From BOG-1363 sp043775355 (lineage in GTDB: Bacteria; Planctomycetota; UBA11346), in the NCBI GenBank assembly GCA_043775355.1, contig JAYVSL010000219.1:1-13402 (forward strand): a stretch of DNA of 13,402 nt, given 5' to 3'. Of this stretch, positions 6,839 through 13,362 are shown piece after piece. Below the pieces are notes generated by a model, which was not told where the DNA came from, did not search any database, and saw only the letters and a program-made list of their open reading frames with translations. The translations under genes and the position numbers were made by a program. Position 1 is the first letter of the stretch. Each line of letters starts with the position of its first letter.

Positions 6839-8497
6839 ATGCTCAATGGCACCCCCCGCAGAACCCACATGAACGTCTACCTTCGCAATAAAATCCTCAA
6901 CGTATCCATCCGCACGAAGATCCTTGGTCTGTGCATTATTGGCAGCGTCATGCTGTTAGCCCTTGCTGGAGGGGCCATGGCTTTGACCTGGGCTCAAGGG
7001 AAATTGCTCGACCACGTGCTCGTTGCCAATCAAGCGCTCTCCCATCATCACACGCTGGTTATGATGCATGACGCCATTCGCATTGACGTGCTCAATTTGC
7101 AACGTGCCGATTCGACGGAAAAAACAAAAGCAGCGCAAGACCAACTGAAAAATCATACCCTCGTTTTTCGCGACATGATTATCGCCAATCGCGCTTGTCC
7201 TTTGCCAGACGATCTCGTCGCACTGCTAAAAGCCAACGAAGCCAACGAAGACGATTTCGTGTTTCAGGCCGAAGCCCTTTTCTCGAAAGCCGCCAACGAT
7301 CACTCGGCGCTGTCCGCGCCTTTGTTAGAGGGCTTTCTTCGCCAATTCGAAACCTTGGATCAGCAACTGAAAACCTTGACTCAGTCGTTTCAAAACCACC
7401 TCCATTCCAAACAAGAACTCAATCAAGCCTATCGTCACTATTCATTAAAAGTCACGGCTGTATCGACCGTGTGCGGATTAATTCTGCTCATGGTATTGGG
7501 CTGGGTGTTGTCTGGTCTCATCGCACGTCCGGTATGGGCCACACAAGCCGTGCTCAAAACCATGGCTGACGGAGATTTCACCGGGCGCGTCACGGTCGCT
7601 TGTGATGACGATATTGGCGTCATGGGCTCCGCTCTCAATCACATGGCGGATAGCATAGAAATTATTTTGCGGGGTATCAGCGAACGTGCAGGAGCACTGG
7701 ACCACGCGGCGAGTATACTTGCTCATACCAGCGATAACATAGTCCATGCAGCAGAATCCACTGCGCAGCAAGCTCGTTCGGCGGCAACCGCAGCAGAAAT
7801 GGTTTCCAGTAACATTGCCACGGTTTCTACCGCTGCCGCTGAAATGACCGTTAGCATTCAAGAAATTGCTCAACAGACAGAAAATACCGTGCGAATCGCT
7901 GACAATTGTTTATCCGTTGCTTCGGATTTTCGCTCTACCATTACGCGCTTAGATGTCAGTAGCGCCAGCATCGGGGAAGTCGTCAAAGCTATCAGTGCTG
8001 TGGCCGAACAAACCAATCTTCTTGCGTTGAACGCGACCATCGAAGCGGCACGCGCGGGTGAGGCTGGCCGCGGCTTCGCGGTTGTTGCCGGTGAAGTGAA
8101 ATCACTTTCGCAGCAAACTGCCGGTTCGAGCGCCGACATTAGTCAAAAAATTGCGGCGATTCAGGCGGACAGTCGTGCCTGCGTTGAGGCCATCGCCCGC
8201 ATCACCGTCATTATCGAAAAGATCAATCAGTCCAGCCAAACCGTCGCGAGCGCGGTGGAAGAACAATCTGCCACCACCAGTGAAATCAGCCGTACCGTCA
8301 CCCAGGCAGCCACCGGTGGCAGTCAAATCGCTAAGTCGGTGACGGCGTTGTCCGATAACGTCAGTGCAGCAACCAACGGCTCACTCCAAATTCAAGAATC
8401 TGCGCGTGAACTCGCCCAGTTATCTCGTTCGTTGCGCGAATTGGTCACCGATATGCGCTTCCGTGCAACAACCACGCCAGAGCCATCGTCACCATAA
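6839..8497 (+). CDS. Methyl-accepting chemotaxis protein
   Basis: 552 aa. The order is a short cytoplasmic N-terminus, transmembrane segment 1 (about 28-50), a periplasmic helical sensor of about 155 residues resembling a four-helix bundle, transmembrane segment 2 (about 206-228), a HAMP linker (about 229-282, with LKTMADGDFTGRV), and a long cytoplasmic coiled coil. The hairpin tip is nearly canonical: residues 389-404 AEQTNLLALNATIEAA, then RAGEAGRGFAVVAGEVKSLS. This tip contacts CheA and CheW. No C-terminal NWETF-type CheR/CheB tether is present. The ligand is not evident. The ATG at 6839 has GAGG only one base upstream, which is poor spacing. An in-frame ATG at 6869 would also retain both membrane segments but has no ribosome binding site. 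Together with the FlgM-like gene, this supports a motile organism. Confidence 0.93.
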   Translation: MLNGTPRRTHMNVYLRNKILNVSIRTKILGLCIIGSVMLLALAGGAMALTWAQGKLLDHVLVANQALSHHHTLVMMHDAIRIDVLNLQRADSTEKTKAAQDQLKNHTLVFRDMIIANRACPLPDDLVALLKANEANEDDFVFQAEALFSKAANDHSALSAPLLEGFLRQFETLDQQLKTLTQSFQNHLHSKQELNQAYRHYSLKVTAVSTVCGLILLMVLGWVLSGLIARPVWATQAVLKTMADGDFTGRVTVACDDDIGVMGSALNHMADSIEIILRGISERAGALDHAASILAHTSDNIVHAAESTAQQARSAATAAEMVSSNIATVSTAAAEMTVSIQEIAQQTENTVRIADNCLSVASDFRSTITRLDVSSASIGEVVKAISAVAEQTNLLALNATIEAARAGEAGRGFAVVAGEVKSLSQQTAGSSADISQKIAAIQADSRACVEAIARITVIIEKINQSSQTVASAVEEQSATTSEISRTVTQAATGGSQIAKSVTALSDNVSAATNGSLQIQESARELAQLSRSLRELVTDMRFRATTTPEPSSP

Positions 8498-8506
8498 CAT
8501 TAGCGC

Positions 8507-9508
8507 ATGTCCGGTAACGATAGCGCTCTCACCCTGGCAACCGTGGACTCGACCCTAGAGTCCCGCGCCATGCTCAGTCGCTTGGTCATCTTGCCGTTGT
8601 TGCGGTCACTGCGCTATCTGGCAGTCGATACCGCGAGTCGATTGGGCGGATCACTTGGCGTAGCAACCTTTCATCTGGGCGTGCGTCGTGGCGTCGCCAG
8701 CGGCTGCGTGTACACCGCGCTTGGACTGCGCGGCACGCGTCGACGCGATGTCGTGCGGCGATCTTATGCCAGCATGGGCGCAAGTTTTACCGAGCTATGG
8801 ACCATCGGCGGAGTTGATGGCGGCGAACGTCATTTGACCGGCGGTAATCCTACGTGGCTGGCACAACTCGCTCGGCGATATCCTGGATGCGTGTTCTTAA
8901 CTCCGCACCTTGGCAATTGGGATATTGGCGCTCATGGGCTTGCCCGTCTGGTGCCGAAGTTACTGGCGTACGCGAAAGCCCAACACAACGCTGCTATTGA
9001 TGCGATTGCCAATGAGCAACGTGCCCGCGCAGGGATCACCGTGTTGCTGACTCATCACGGTGACCGCACCACCGCCGTTCAAGTATTGCGCGCGCTCCGT
9101 AGTGGAACTCCGGTCGGTCTGATGGCGGATCAAGGTCCCTCATCGCGTGAAGGTACGCGAGCGGTATTCATGGGCGTTGAAACGTACTGCCACGCGGGCC
9201 CTGGGTTTTTTGCGAAACGTGCTGGCGTGCCCATTATTCCTGGCGTGTGCGTTCGTCGGCGGGCCGGTGAATTCATCGTCATTGCCGGACGTCCACTCAT
9301 GCCCGAGGCAGGTGACGAAACCGCGCTCATACAAGCATCGATGGATCTGCTCGGCGCGATGATCGCGGCCGCTCCTGGGCAATATTTTTGGCAACATAAA
9401 CGCTTCAAAAATCATCTGGGCGTTGCGACCCGCGCCGTGGAGCCATGGAAAGTCCATGGCTTAAATCTGCTGCGTCATCCGCTACAAGCTCTGCCGCCAA
9501 AGGTCTGA
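8507..9508 (+). CDS. Lipid A acyltransferase-family protein (LpxL/HtrB type)
   Basis: 333 aa. It carries the lysophospholipid acyltransferase motifs of the lauroyl/myristoyl lipid A acyltransferases. These are TPHLGNWD (His134 and Asp139 form an H-x4-acid site), GLMADQGP (residues 204-211), the FMG and GFFAKRAGVPIIP blocks (about 221-245), and PGQYFWQHKRFK (290-301). Known members transfer a secondary acyl chain from acyl-ACP to lipid A at the inner membrane. The site has Asp where many members have Glu; both occur in the wider acyltransferase superfamily. The N-terminal part contains a hydrophobic/basic stretch from Met22 (LSRLVILPLLRSLRYLAV), so a start at 8570 is also possible. The upstream ATG is only 9 bases after the chemotaxis receptor stop. 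It opens the compact plus-strand run to 11318. Confidence 0.85.
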   Translation: MSGNDSALTLATVDSTLESRAMLSRLVILPLLRSLRYLAVDTASRLGGSLGVATFHLGVRRGVASGCVYTALGLRGTRRRDVVRRSYASMGASFTELWTIGGVDGGERHLTGGNPTWLAQLARRYPGCVFLTPHLGNWDIGAHGLARLVPKLLAYAKAQHNAAIDAIANEQRARAGITVLLTHHGDRTTAVQVLRALRSGTPVGLMADQGPSSREGTRAVFMGVETYCHAGPGFFAKRAGVPIIPGVCVRRRAGEFIVIAGRPLMPEAGDETALIQASMDLLGAMIAAAPGQYFWQHKRFKNHLGVATRAVEPWKVHGLNLLRHPLQALPPKV

Positions 9509-9509
9509 C

Positions 9510-9866
9510 ATGTATATCGATATTGAACCGAATGATAATCTGGACGAGCCAGTGATGGCGACGTTCAATGTCACCGGTCCGGGTAAAAATATTGACGCCG
9601 TGCACCTTGATCTGGGCGATGGACATTGGCACTGGTGTGCGGTCACGGGTTGGAGAGACGGCCCGGTACCCGCAACCTACACTCCGATTGAAGAAAGTGG
9701 CGATGGTCCCGCGCGTTTAGTCACCGGCAGCGATCACGGTATTCGTTTGGCACGCATCGCTGCGCCTGATATGGCAGCACACGTGCAATGGTCTCTCGCC
9801 GATACCACCCAGTGGGCTGAGCCGTTCTTGATCTGCATCCCTGAAACCAAGGTCCATAACACGTGA
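9510..9866 (+). CDS. Uncharacterised small protein coupled to the molybdopterin gene
   Basis: 118 aa; I do not recognise the family. It starts one base after the acyltransferase stop with AAAGG six bases upstream, and its TGA overlaps the GTG of the next gene, so it is part of the same transcript. The sequence is acidic and lacks a signal peptide or membrane segment. Alternating hydrophobic/polar stretches (VMATFNVTG, AVHLDLGDGHWHW, ARLVTGSDHGIRLARI, HVQWSLADTTQW) suggest a small beta-sandwich, possibly Ig-like (inference). Tight coupling to the sulfite-oxidase-like gene suggests it acts with that protein, but nothing in the sequence says how. Confidence 0.8.
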   Translation: MYIDIEPNDNLDEPVMATFNVTGPGKNIDAVHLDLGDGHWHWCAVTGWRDGPVPATYTPIEESGDGPARLVTGSDHGIRLARIAAPDMAAHVQWSLADTTQWAEPFLICIPETKVHNT

Positions 9867-10519
9867 GCAAAGTCGACATCATCCGCACGCATCCCGCTGA
9901 TCGTTCACGTCTGCCGGACGGTCAAACGGAAACCACCAAATGGCCGGTACTAACCTACGGTCCGACGCCGCAGGTCAGCACCGATGCATGGAGTCTGCGC
10001 GTGTGGGGCGCGTGCGAAAACCCCATCGAACTGGATTGGGCAGGATTATCAGCATTACCGTTTGTACGCGTGCAGGCCGACATGCACTGCGTCACGACTT
10101 GGTCACGCTACAATTTTGTTTGGGGCGGCTATCGCGTGCGCGATTTACTGGCCTTGGCAAAACCAAAAGCCGAATGCACGCATGTCATGCAACACGGCTA
10201 CGGCGACTACACCACGAATACTTCATTAGCAGATGTCATCGACGACGATGCGTTGATCGTGACGGAAACCGATGGCGCGCCACTTGATGTCGAACACGGC
10301 GGACCAGCGCGCGTGGTGGTGCCTAAATTATGGGCCTGGAAAGGCGCGAAATGGGTCAATGGATTTGAACTCATGACGCAAGACCGCCGCGGTTTCTGGG
10401 AAGTGAATGGCTACCATAATCATGGCGATCCCTGGGGCCCTGGCGAAGAACGTTACAGCCACCAAGAACAAGCGAAACAAACCCGCAAAGACGGAAACGA
10501 ACTGCGTCGTAAAAAATAA
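9863..10519 (+). CDS. Soluble sulfite-oxidase-like molybdopterin protein
   Basis: 218 aa, the length of the short single-domain sulfite-oxidase-like oxidoreductases. The start is GTG at 9863, overlapping the stop of the previous gene by four bases. The oxidoreductase molybdopterin-binding fold is shown by ADMHCVTTWSRYNFVWGGY (residues 72-90), in which Cys76 is the expected molybdenum thiolate ligand. Later blocks are EHGGPARVVVPKLWAWKGAK (144-163) and WVNGFEL, followed by GFWEVNGYHNHGDPW (177-191), typical of this subgroup. There is no Tat signal or membrane segment, unlike MsrP/YedY, so a cytoplasmic enzyme is expected. Substrate is not known; related proteins act on sulfite or sulfoxides. 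No molybdenum cofactor biosynthesis gene is in the window. The C-terminus is a charged, Lys/Arg-rich extension. Confidence 0.88.
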   Translation: MSKVDIIRTHPADRSRLPDGQTETTKWPVLTYGPTPQVSTDAWSLRVWGACENPIELDWAGLSALPFVRVQADMHCVTTWSRYNFVWGGYRVRDLLALAKPKAECTHVMQHGYGDYTTNTSLADVIDDDALIVTETDGAPLDVEHGGPARVVVPKLWAWKGAKWVNGFELMTQDRRGFWEVNGYHNHGDPWGPGEERYSHQEQAKQTRKDGNELRRKK

Positions 10520-10520
10520 T

Positions 10521-11318
10521 ATGCGCCTATTCACGCTGTTCTTGCTGTGTTGCATCGTCATGGGCGAAGATATCGACGCGCGCTTTGATGCTGCGGAGAA
10601 CGCTAACGACCTCGTTCCATTGATTGAAAGTGTCAGCGCGTTGTTGCCGACTCTGCCAGCAGACCAAGCCCTGATCTTGACCGACCGCGTGGCCCCGTAT
10701 TGCCAGCGCTTGTTTTGGTCGCCATCGACTGCCGTCGGACGTGAGCGCTGCGGATTGATCAGCCATATCGTTGCCGCTGGCGAAACACCAAATGCCATCG
10801 CCAAAAAATATCACACCACGGTAGATCTCATCGCGCGCTTGAACGAAAAATTTGCGCCGACGCGCTTATCGATCGGACAAACATTAACCGTTCTAGATCT
10901 CGCCAGCCAACCGACGGAATTCGTCGTGTCACGATCCTCGTTTCGACTGACGGCATGGCGTGGACCACTACTGATCGGCGCTTTTGCTTGCGGCCTCGGT
11001 CGCGACCAATCACCAACCCCGCTGGGATCCAGCATGATTACCCAATGCGTAAGAAATCCAGAATGGCGCGACCCCGATAGCGGGAAAATATTTAAACCGA
11101 ACGACCCAGGAAATGTTCTCGGCGGTTACTGGATTGGCTTCGACCATGGCGCTGATTTGCGCTTCAAAGGCATTGGCATCCACGGCTTCACTGCACAATC
11201 ACCGGACGAATGGTTGGGGAAAAACGGCAGCCACGGCTGCGTCCGTTTGGTGCAAGAAGACATCGCGATGATTTTCGCGCTCGTACGGCCTGGGAACAAA
11301 GTGACGGTACGAGAATAA
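10521..11318 (+). CDS. LysM-containing L,D-transpeptidase (YkuD family)
   Basis: 265 aa. The ATG at 10521 begins one base after the previous stop and gives a short signal peptide (MRLFTLFLLCCIVMG), so the protein is probably exported. Its ribosome binding site is weak, which suits coupling to the upstream gene. Residues about 82-125 form a LysM peptidoglycan-binding domain (HIVAAGETPNAIAKKYHTT, IGQTLTVLDL). Residues about 132-263 are the YkuD catalytic domain with the signature GIGIHGF (His221) and SHGCVRL (Ser237, His238, Gly239, Cys240, Arg242). Cys240 is the expected nucleophile. Such enzymes crosslink peptidoglycan 3-3 or attach outer-membrane lipoproteins to peptidoglycan. The domain contains an insert (about residues 177-200) between the first strands and the active site. 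It closes the plus-strand run. Confidence 0.92.
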   Translation: MRLFTLFLLCCIVMGEDIDARFDAAENANDLVPLIESVSALLPTLPADQALILTDRVAPYCQRLFWSPSTAVGRERCGLISHIVAAGETPNAIAKKYHTTVDLIARLNEKFAPTRLSIGQTLTVLDLASQPTEFVVSRSSFRLTAWRGPLLIGAFACGLGRDQSPTPLGSSMITQCVRNPEWRDPDSGKIFKPNDPGNVLGGYWIGFDHGADLRFKGIGIHGFTAQSPDEWLGKNGSHGCVRLVQEDIAMIFALVRPGNKVTVRE

Positions 11319-11360
11319 CGCGAGCGATGGTTCCCTGAAAAGCAGCCTTCCCCTGGGATC

Positions 11361-11378
11361 GCCAATCTCCGTATTGGC
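11361..11378. other. Short hairpin after the L,D-transpeptidase gene
   Basis: GCCAAT (11361-11366) and ATTGGC (11373-11378) form a perfect 6-bp stem with a 6-base loop, 42 bases past the L,D-transpeptidase stop. No T run follows on either strand, so an intrinsic terminator is doubtful; mRNA 3'-end stabilisation is an alternative. Confidence 0.3.
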
Positions 11379-11504
11379 TAGGAATTAATTGCCGTTGCGA
11401 AGATGGCCTGACTAATCATTTCCGTTTGTGTTATTTTTAAATTATCAATTTCATTGCTTATGATCATGCTATACGAAGAGCGGCTATCGTCTGCTGTCGT
11501 CTAT

Positions 11505-11635
11505 GGCCAACATAAAGCTAAAGGGGAATGTGACAGCGAAGCCACGTTGATCAACGTAATAAACGTAGAGGCCATGGAAAGATGAACGTTAATCAACGCA
11601 AGCGTCACATTCTCCCTTTCAGCGACTGGTTAGGC
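11505..11635 (-). other. attC-like integron recombination site
   Basis: Read on the minus strand from 11635, this is an imperfect inverted repeat with the parts of an attC in order. R'' is GCCTAAC (11635-11629, exact RYYYAAC). A 5-base spacer CAGTC follows. The L'' arm starts GCTGAAAGGG with one extra base at 11620 relative to the other arm. The arms 11604-11623 and 11517-11534 pair over about 18 bp with two bulges. An inner part with CGTTGAT/AACG segments and a loop follows. Then come the L' box CCTTTAGC, a 5-base spacer TTTAT, and R' GTTGGCC (11511-11505). R' departs from GTTRRRY at the third R. Total length of 131 bp is within the attC range. Equal 5-base spacers and an extra base in L'' are the hallmarks that let integron integrase recognise the folded strand. 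Confidence 0.75.
11544..11557. repeat. Perfect 14-bp palindrome inside the attC-like site
   Basis: ACGTTGATCAACGT reads identically on both strands. A near copy, CGTTAATCAACG, occurs at 11587-11598. Both fall in the inner, variable part of the attC-like element, where the two copies can pair with each other or fold separately. Confidence 0.8.
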
Positions 11636-11644
11636 AAAATGTTA

Positions 11645-11992
11645 TTAAAATGGACAGTTGAAAATATCTTTATTAATTCCATACGTGTCTATCATAATAG
11701 TTTTTGTTTCATCAGATAATTTAACAATGTCATTGCCAATCAATTCCAGCTTAATAAGTCCAGACAATATATTATAAAAACGACTACGCTTCCATTCGTT
11801 AAAAATAGCAACGATAAACTCATCATTTTCTTTTAATATTTCCCAACACTTGATGTATTTTTTATGAGCGTTATCCGTGCTATTTAACAAATGCCCAGAT
11901 ACCTGATCGTTAAATCTTTCGCATAACTTATTGAGATACTTCGTTTTGTTAGTTGAGATTATTTTCCAATCACGTTCTGATATCTTTATCAT
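11645..11992 (-). CDS. AT-rich cassette gene, unknown function
   Basis: 115 aa, ATG at 11992, TAA at 11647-11645. It opens with MIKISERDWKIISTNKTKYL and is predicted mostly helical, with many Lys, Ile, Asn and Asp residues. The pattern of a DW near the N-terminus, a KYIKCWEILKENDEFIVAIF block, a KRSRF block and a LSDETK block near the C-terminus is reminiscent of a small uncharacterised protein family, but I cannot name it. No signal peptide or membrane segment is seen. AGGA lies ten bases upstream, a weak ribosome binding site. Its base composition is foreign to the window. Its position directly ahead of an attC-like site makes it the cargo of an integron cassette. Cassette cargo is often stress, toxin-antitoxin or phage-defence related, but nothing here proves such a role. 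Confidence 0.75.
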   Translation of the reverse strand: MIKISERDWKIISTNKTKYLNKLCERFNDQVSGHLLNSTDNAHKKYIKCWEILKENDEFIVAIFNEWKRSRFYNILSGLIKLELIGNDIVKLSDETKTIMIDTYGINKDIFNCPF

Positions 11993-12030
11993 GGGTATTT
12001 TTTCCTAACATGGAATAGGGCGTTTGGGCA

Positions 12031-12073
12031 GACCATCTAACTATGCAGTAGTGTGTCCAGACACCCTCTAACT
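12031..12073. repeat. Paired CCATCTAACT / CCCTCTAACT motifs at the cassette boundary
   Basis: CCATCTAACT (12033-12042) and CCCTCTAACT (12064-12073) differ at one base and lie 31 bases apart. The first contains the predicted cassette start GTTAGAT on the minus strand. The second lies in host DNA between the cassette and the Mrp gene and reads GTTAGAG. Confidence 0.6.
12053..12064. promoter_or_regulatory. 12-bp interrupted palindrome, possible protein-binding site
   Basis: GTGTC-CA-GACAC lies between the cassette boundary and the Mrp stop codon. It could be an operator half-site pair or part of an insertion-element end; there is no adjacent promoter I can identify. Confidence 0.25.
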
Positions 12074-12101
12074 CTTAAGCCGAGGTGGTGTCGAGTGGGC
12101 T

Positions 12102-13181
12102 TTAAGATACCACCGACGGTCCTGGTCCTGGTACCAAAGCGGCAATGCTCGCTGCGCGCGCAACTTGTTCAGCAATGCCACGGAAAGCAGCAGCGCTGCG
12201 ACTGGTCGGATGTGCCAGTACGACGGGTGTACCATCGTCACCACTTTGACGCACTGCGGGTTCCAAAGGAACTCGACCGAGAAACGCGACTTCCAGTTCA
12301 TGCGCTTCGCGTTCAGCGCCGCCAGTGCCGAATATCGGTTCGATGTGTCCACAACGTGGGCATACGAATTCGCTCATGTTTTCGACGATGCCGAACAGTT
12401 TGACGTTTACTTTATCAAACATGGCGATGGATCGCCGCACATCAGCCAGGGCGACCGCTTGCGGCGTCGACACCACCACCGCACCAGCCAACGGGACGCT
12501 CTGCGCCAGCGTCAATTGAATATCGCCAGTGCCTGGCGGTAGATCGACCAGCAAGTAATCGAGTTCGCCCCAGGTGACATCACCAATTAATTGTTTGAGC
12601 GCCGAGACGATCATCGGTCCGCGCCAAATAACCGGCTGCCGTTCGTCGAGCAAAAATCCCATCGAGATCATTTTCACACCATGCGCTTCGAGGGGCACCA
12701 TTTTTTTATTGATGACGTACGGCTGACGGCTGATGCCCATCATGGTGGGAATGGATGGCCCATAAATATCAGCGTCGAGCAAACCAACTTTGGCGCCGGT
12801 CTTCGCCAAGGCACAGGCAAGGTTCACCGTGACCGTGCTTTTTCCCACGCCGCCTTTGCCCGAACCAACTCCAATAATATGGCGTACGCCGGGCAGCGCT
12901 TCGCCCATGTTCGCACCTTTGGGCACCTCTGCGGTCACGGTAACGTCAGCACGGGTAATGCCCGCCACCGATAGCGCCGCAGCGCGACATTGATCTTCTA
13001 ATTCTTTCTTTACCGGACATGCACCGGTGGTCAAAACCAGGGTGAATCGCGCGACGCCATCGGTGATAACTAAATCACGAATCATATTCAGCGTCACCAG
13101 ATCTTTTTTCAGATCCGGATCTTGAACGGTACTAAGGGCGGAACGAACGGCGGTGGTCAGGTCGGACATGGTGGCGCGCAT
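12102..13181 (-). CDS. mrp: Mrp/ApbC (NBP35-like) iron-sulfur carrier P-loop ATPase
   Basis: 359 aa. Residues about 8-85 are the MIP18/DUF59 domain usual at the N-terminus of bacterial Mrp (VQDPDLKKDLVTLNMIRDL, LTTGACPVKKELE). The P-loop ATPase follows: deviant Walker A GSGKGGVGKST (106-116), switch region LLDADIYGPSIPTMMG (134-149), and VDLPPGTGD (212-220). The CPRC motif (C274, C277) is the cysteine pair that bridges an [4Fe-4S] cluster between two subunits. The protein binds and transfers Fe-S clusters in the cytoplasm, supplying enzymes such as the ferredoxin-dependent ones. Two starts are possible, 13181 and 13169, because the start region is duplicated; neither has a clear Shine-Dalgarno. 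It is apparently a single-gene unit, with the cassette just past its 3' end. Confidence 0.95.
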   Translation of the reverse strand: MRATMSDLTTAVRSALSTVQDPDLKKDLVTLNMIRDLVITDGVARFTLVLTTGACPVKKELEDQCRAAALSVAGITRADVTVTAEVPKGANMGEALPGVRHIIGVGSGKGGVGKSTVTVNLACALAKTGAKVGLLDADIYGPSIPTMMGISRQPYVINKKMVPLEAHGVKMISMGFLLDERQPVIWRGPMIVSALKQLIGDVTWGELDYLLVDLPPGTGDIQLTLAQSVPLAGAVVVSTPQAVALADVRRSIAMFDKVNVKLFGIVENMSEFVCPRCGHIEPIFGTGGAEREAHELEVAFLGRVPLEPAVRQSGDDGTPVVLAHPTSRSAAAFRGIAEQVARAASIAALVPGPGPSVVS

Positions 13182-13190
13182 GGTGGCGCG
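13167..13190 (-). repeat. Tandem 12-bp duplication carrying the Mrp start codon
   Basis: On the minus strand CGCGCCACCATG occurs twice in a row, so there are two in-frame ATGs four codons apart, each with the same upstream bases. Either could start the Mrp protein. Confidence 0.85.
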
Positions 13191-13287
13191 AACGCCAAGG
13201 AAACAAACCGCGATCAGGCGTAGTTGCTTTTACGTCTTTACCGTGCCTTGGTGGAGATCAATACCTGCGACTTTTCCAAAGGCAGCA

Positions 13288-13362
13288 TTGAACAAGAGAA
13301 ACGGAGGAACGGAGGGAGAAATCATTTTTGTCTTCCTCCGTTCCTCCGTTTCTCTTGTTCAA
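13288..13362. repeat. Long perfect inverted repeat (hairpin) upstream of mrp
   Basis: Two 28-base arms, 13288-13315 and 13335-13362, are exactly complementary: left TTGAACAAGAGAAACGGAGG, continuing AACGGAGG. The 19-base gap includes GAGA and TCTT, which add four more pairs (one G-T). Each arm has an internal direct repeat of ACGGAGGA. No ORF is present. It may be a MITE or REP-like mobile palindrome. The short T run lies in the loop, not after the stem, so an ordinary terminator is unlikely. Confidence 0.9.

Larger units (their letters stand above)
11511..12040 (-). mobile_element. Isolated integron-type gene cassette
   Basis: On the minus strand the unit begins inside GTTAGAT (12041-12035, exact GTTRRRY). 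It has a leader of about 40 bases, one ORF, and then an attC-like site nine bases past the stop. If recombination occurs between G and T of the core, the cassette is the 530 bases from 12040 to 11511. That is a normal cassette size. The composition breaks sharply: 11641-11820 has 50 G or C in 180 bases (28%), against about 60% in a host stretch such as 8821-8880. No integrase, attI or second attC is seen on either side; upstream lies the Mrp gene and downstream the L,D-transpeptidase. It may be a cassette captured at a secondary site, or the last survivor of an array. Both boundaries are inferred. Confidence 0.62.

Noticed and set aside
11505..11635. Reading the attC-like site in the plus direction
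   Set aside because: In that direction the first core would be GGCCAAC, a poor RYYYAAC, and the ORF would run against the site. In the minus direction core, spacers, bulge and ORF order all fit.
12044..12101. A second attC or an insertion-sequence end next to mrp
   Set aside because: No RYYYAAC partner is found upstream on the minus strand and no transposase frame exists; the short palindrome alone is not enough.
13316..13362. Rho-independent terminator
   Set aside because: The T run sits in the loop and the sequence after the stem is not T-rich enough; the 28-bp perfect arms are far longer than usual terminator stems.
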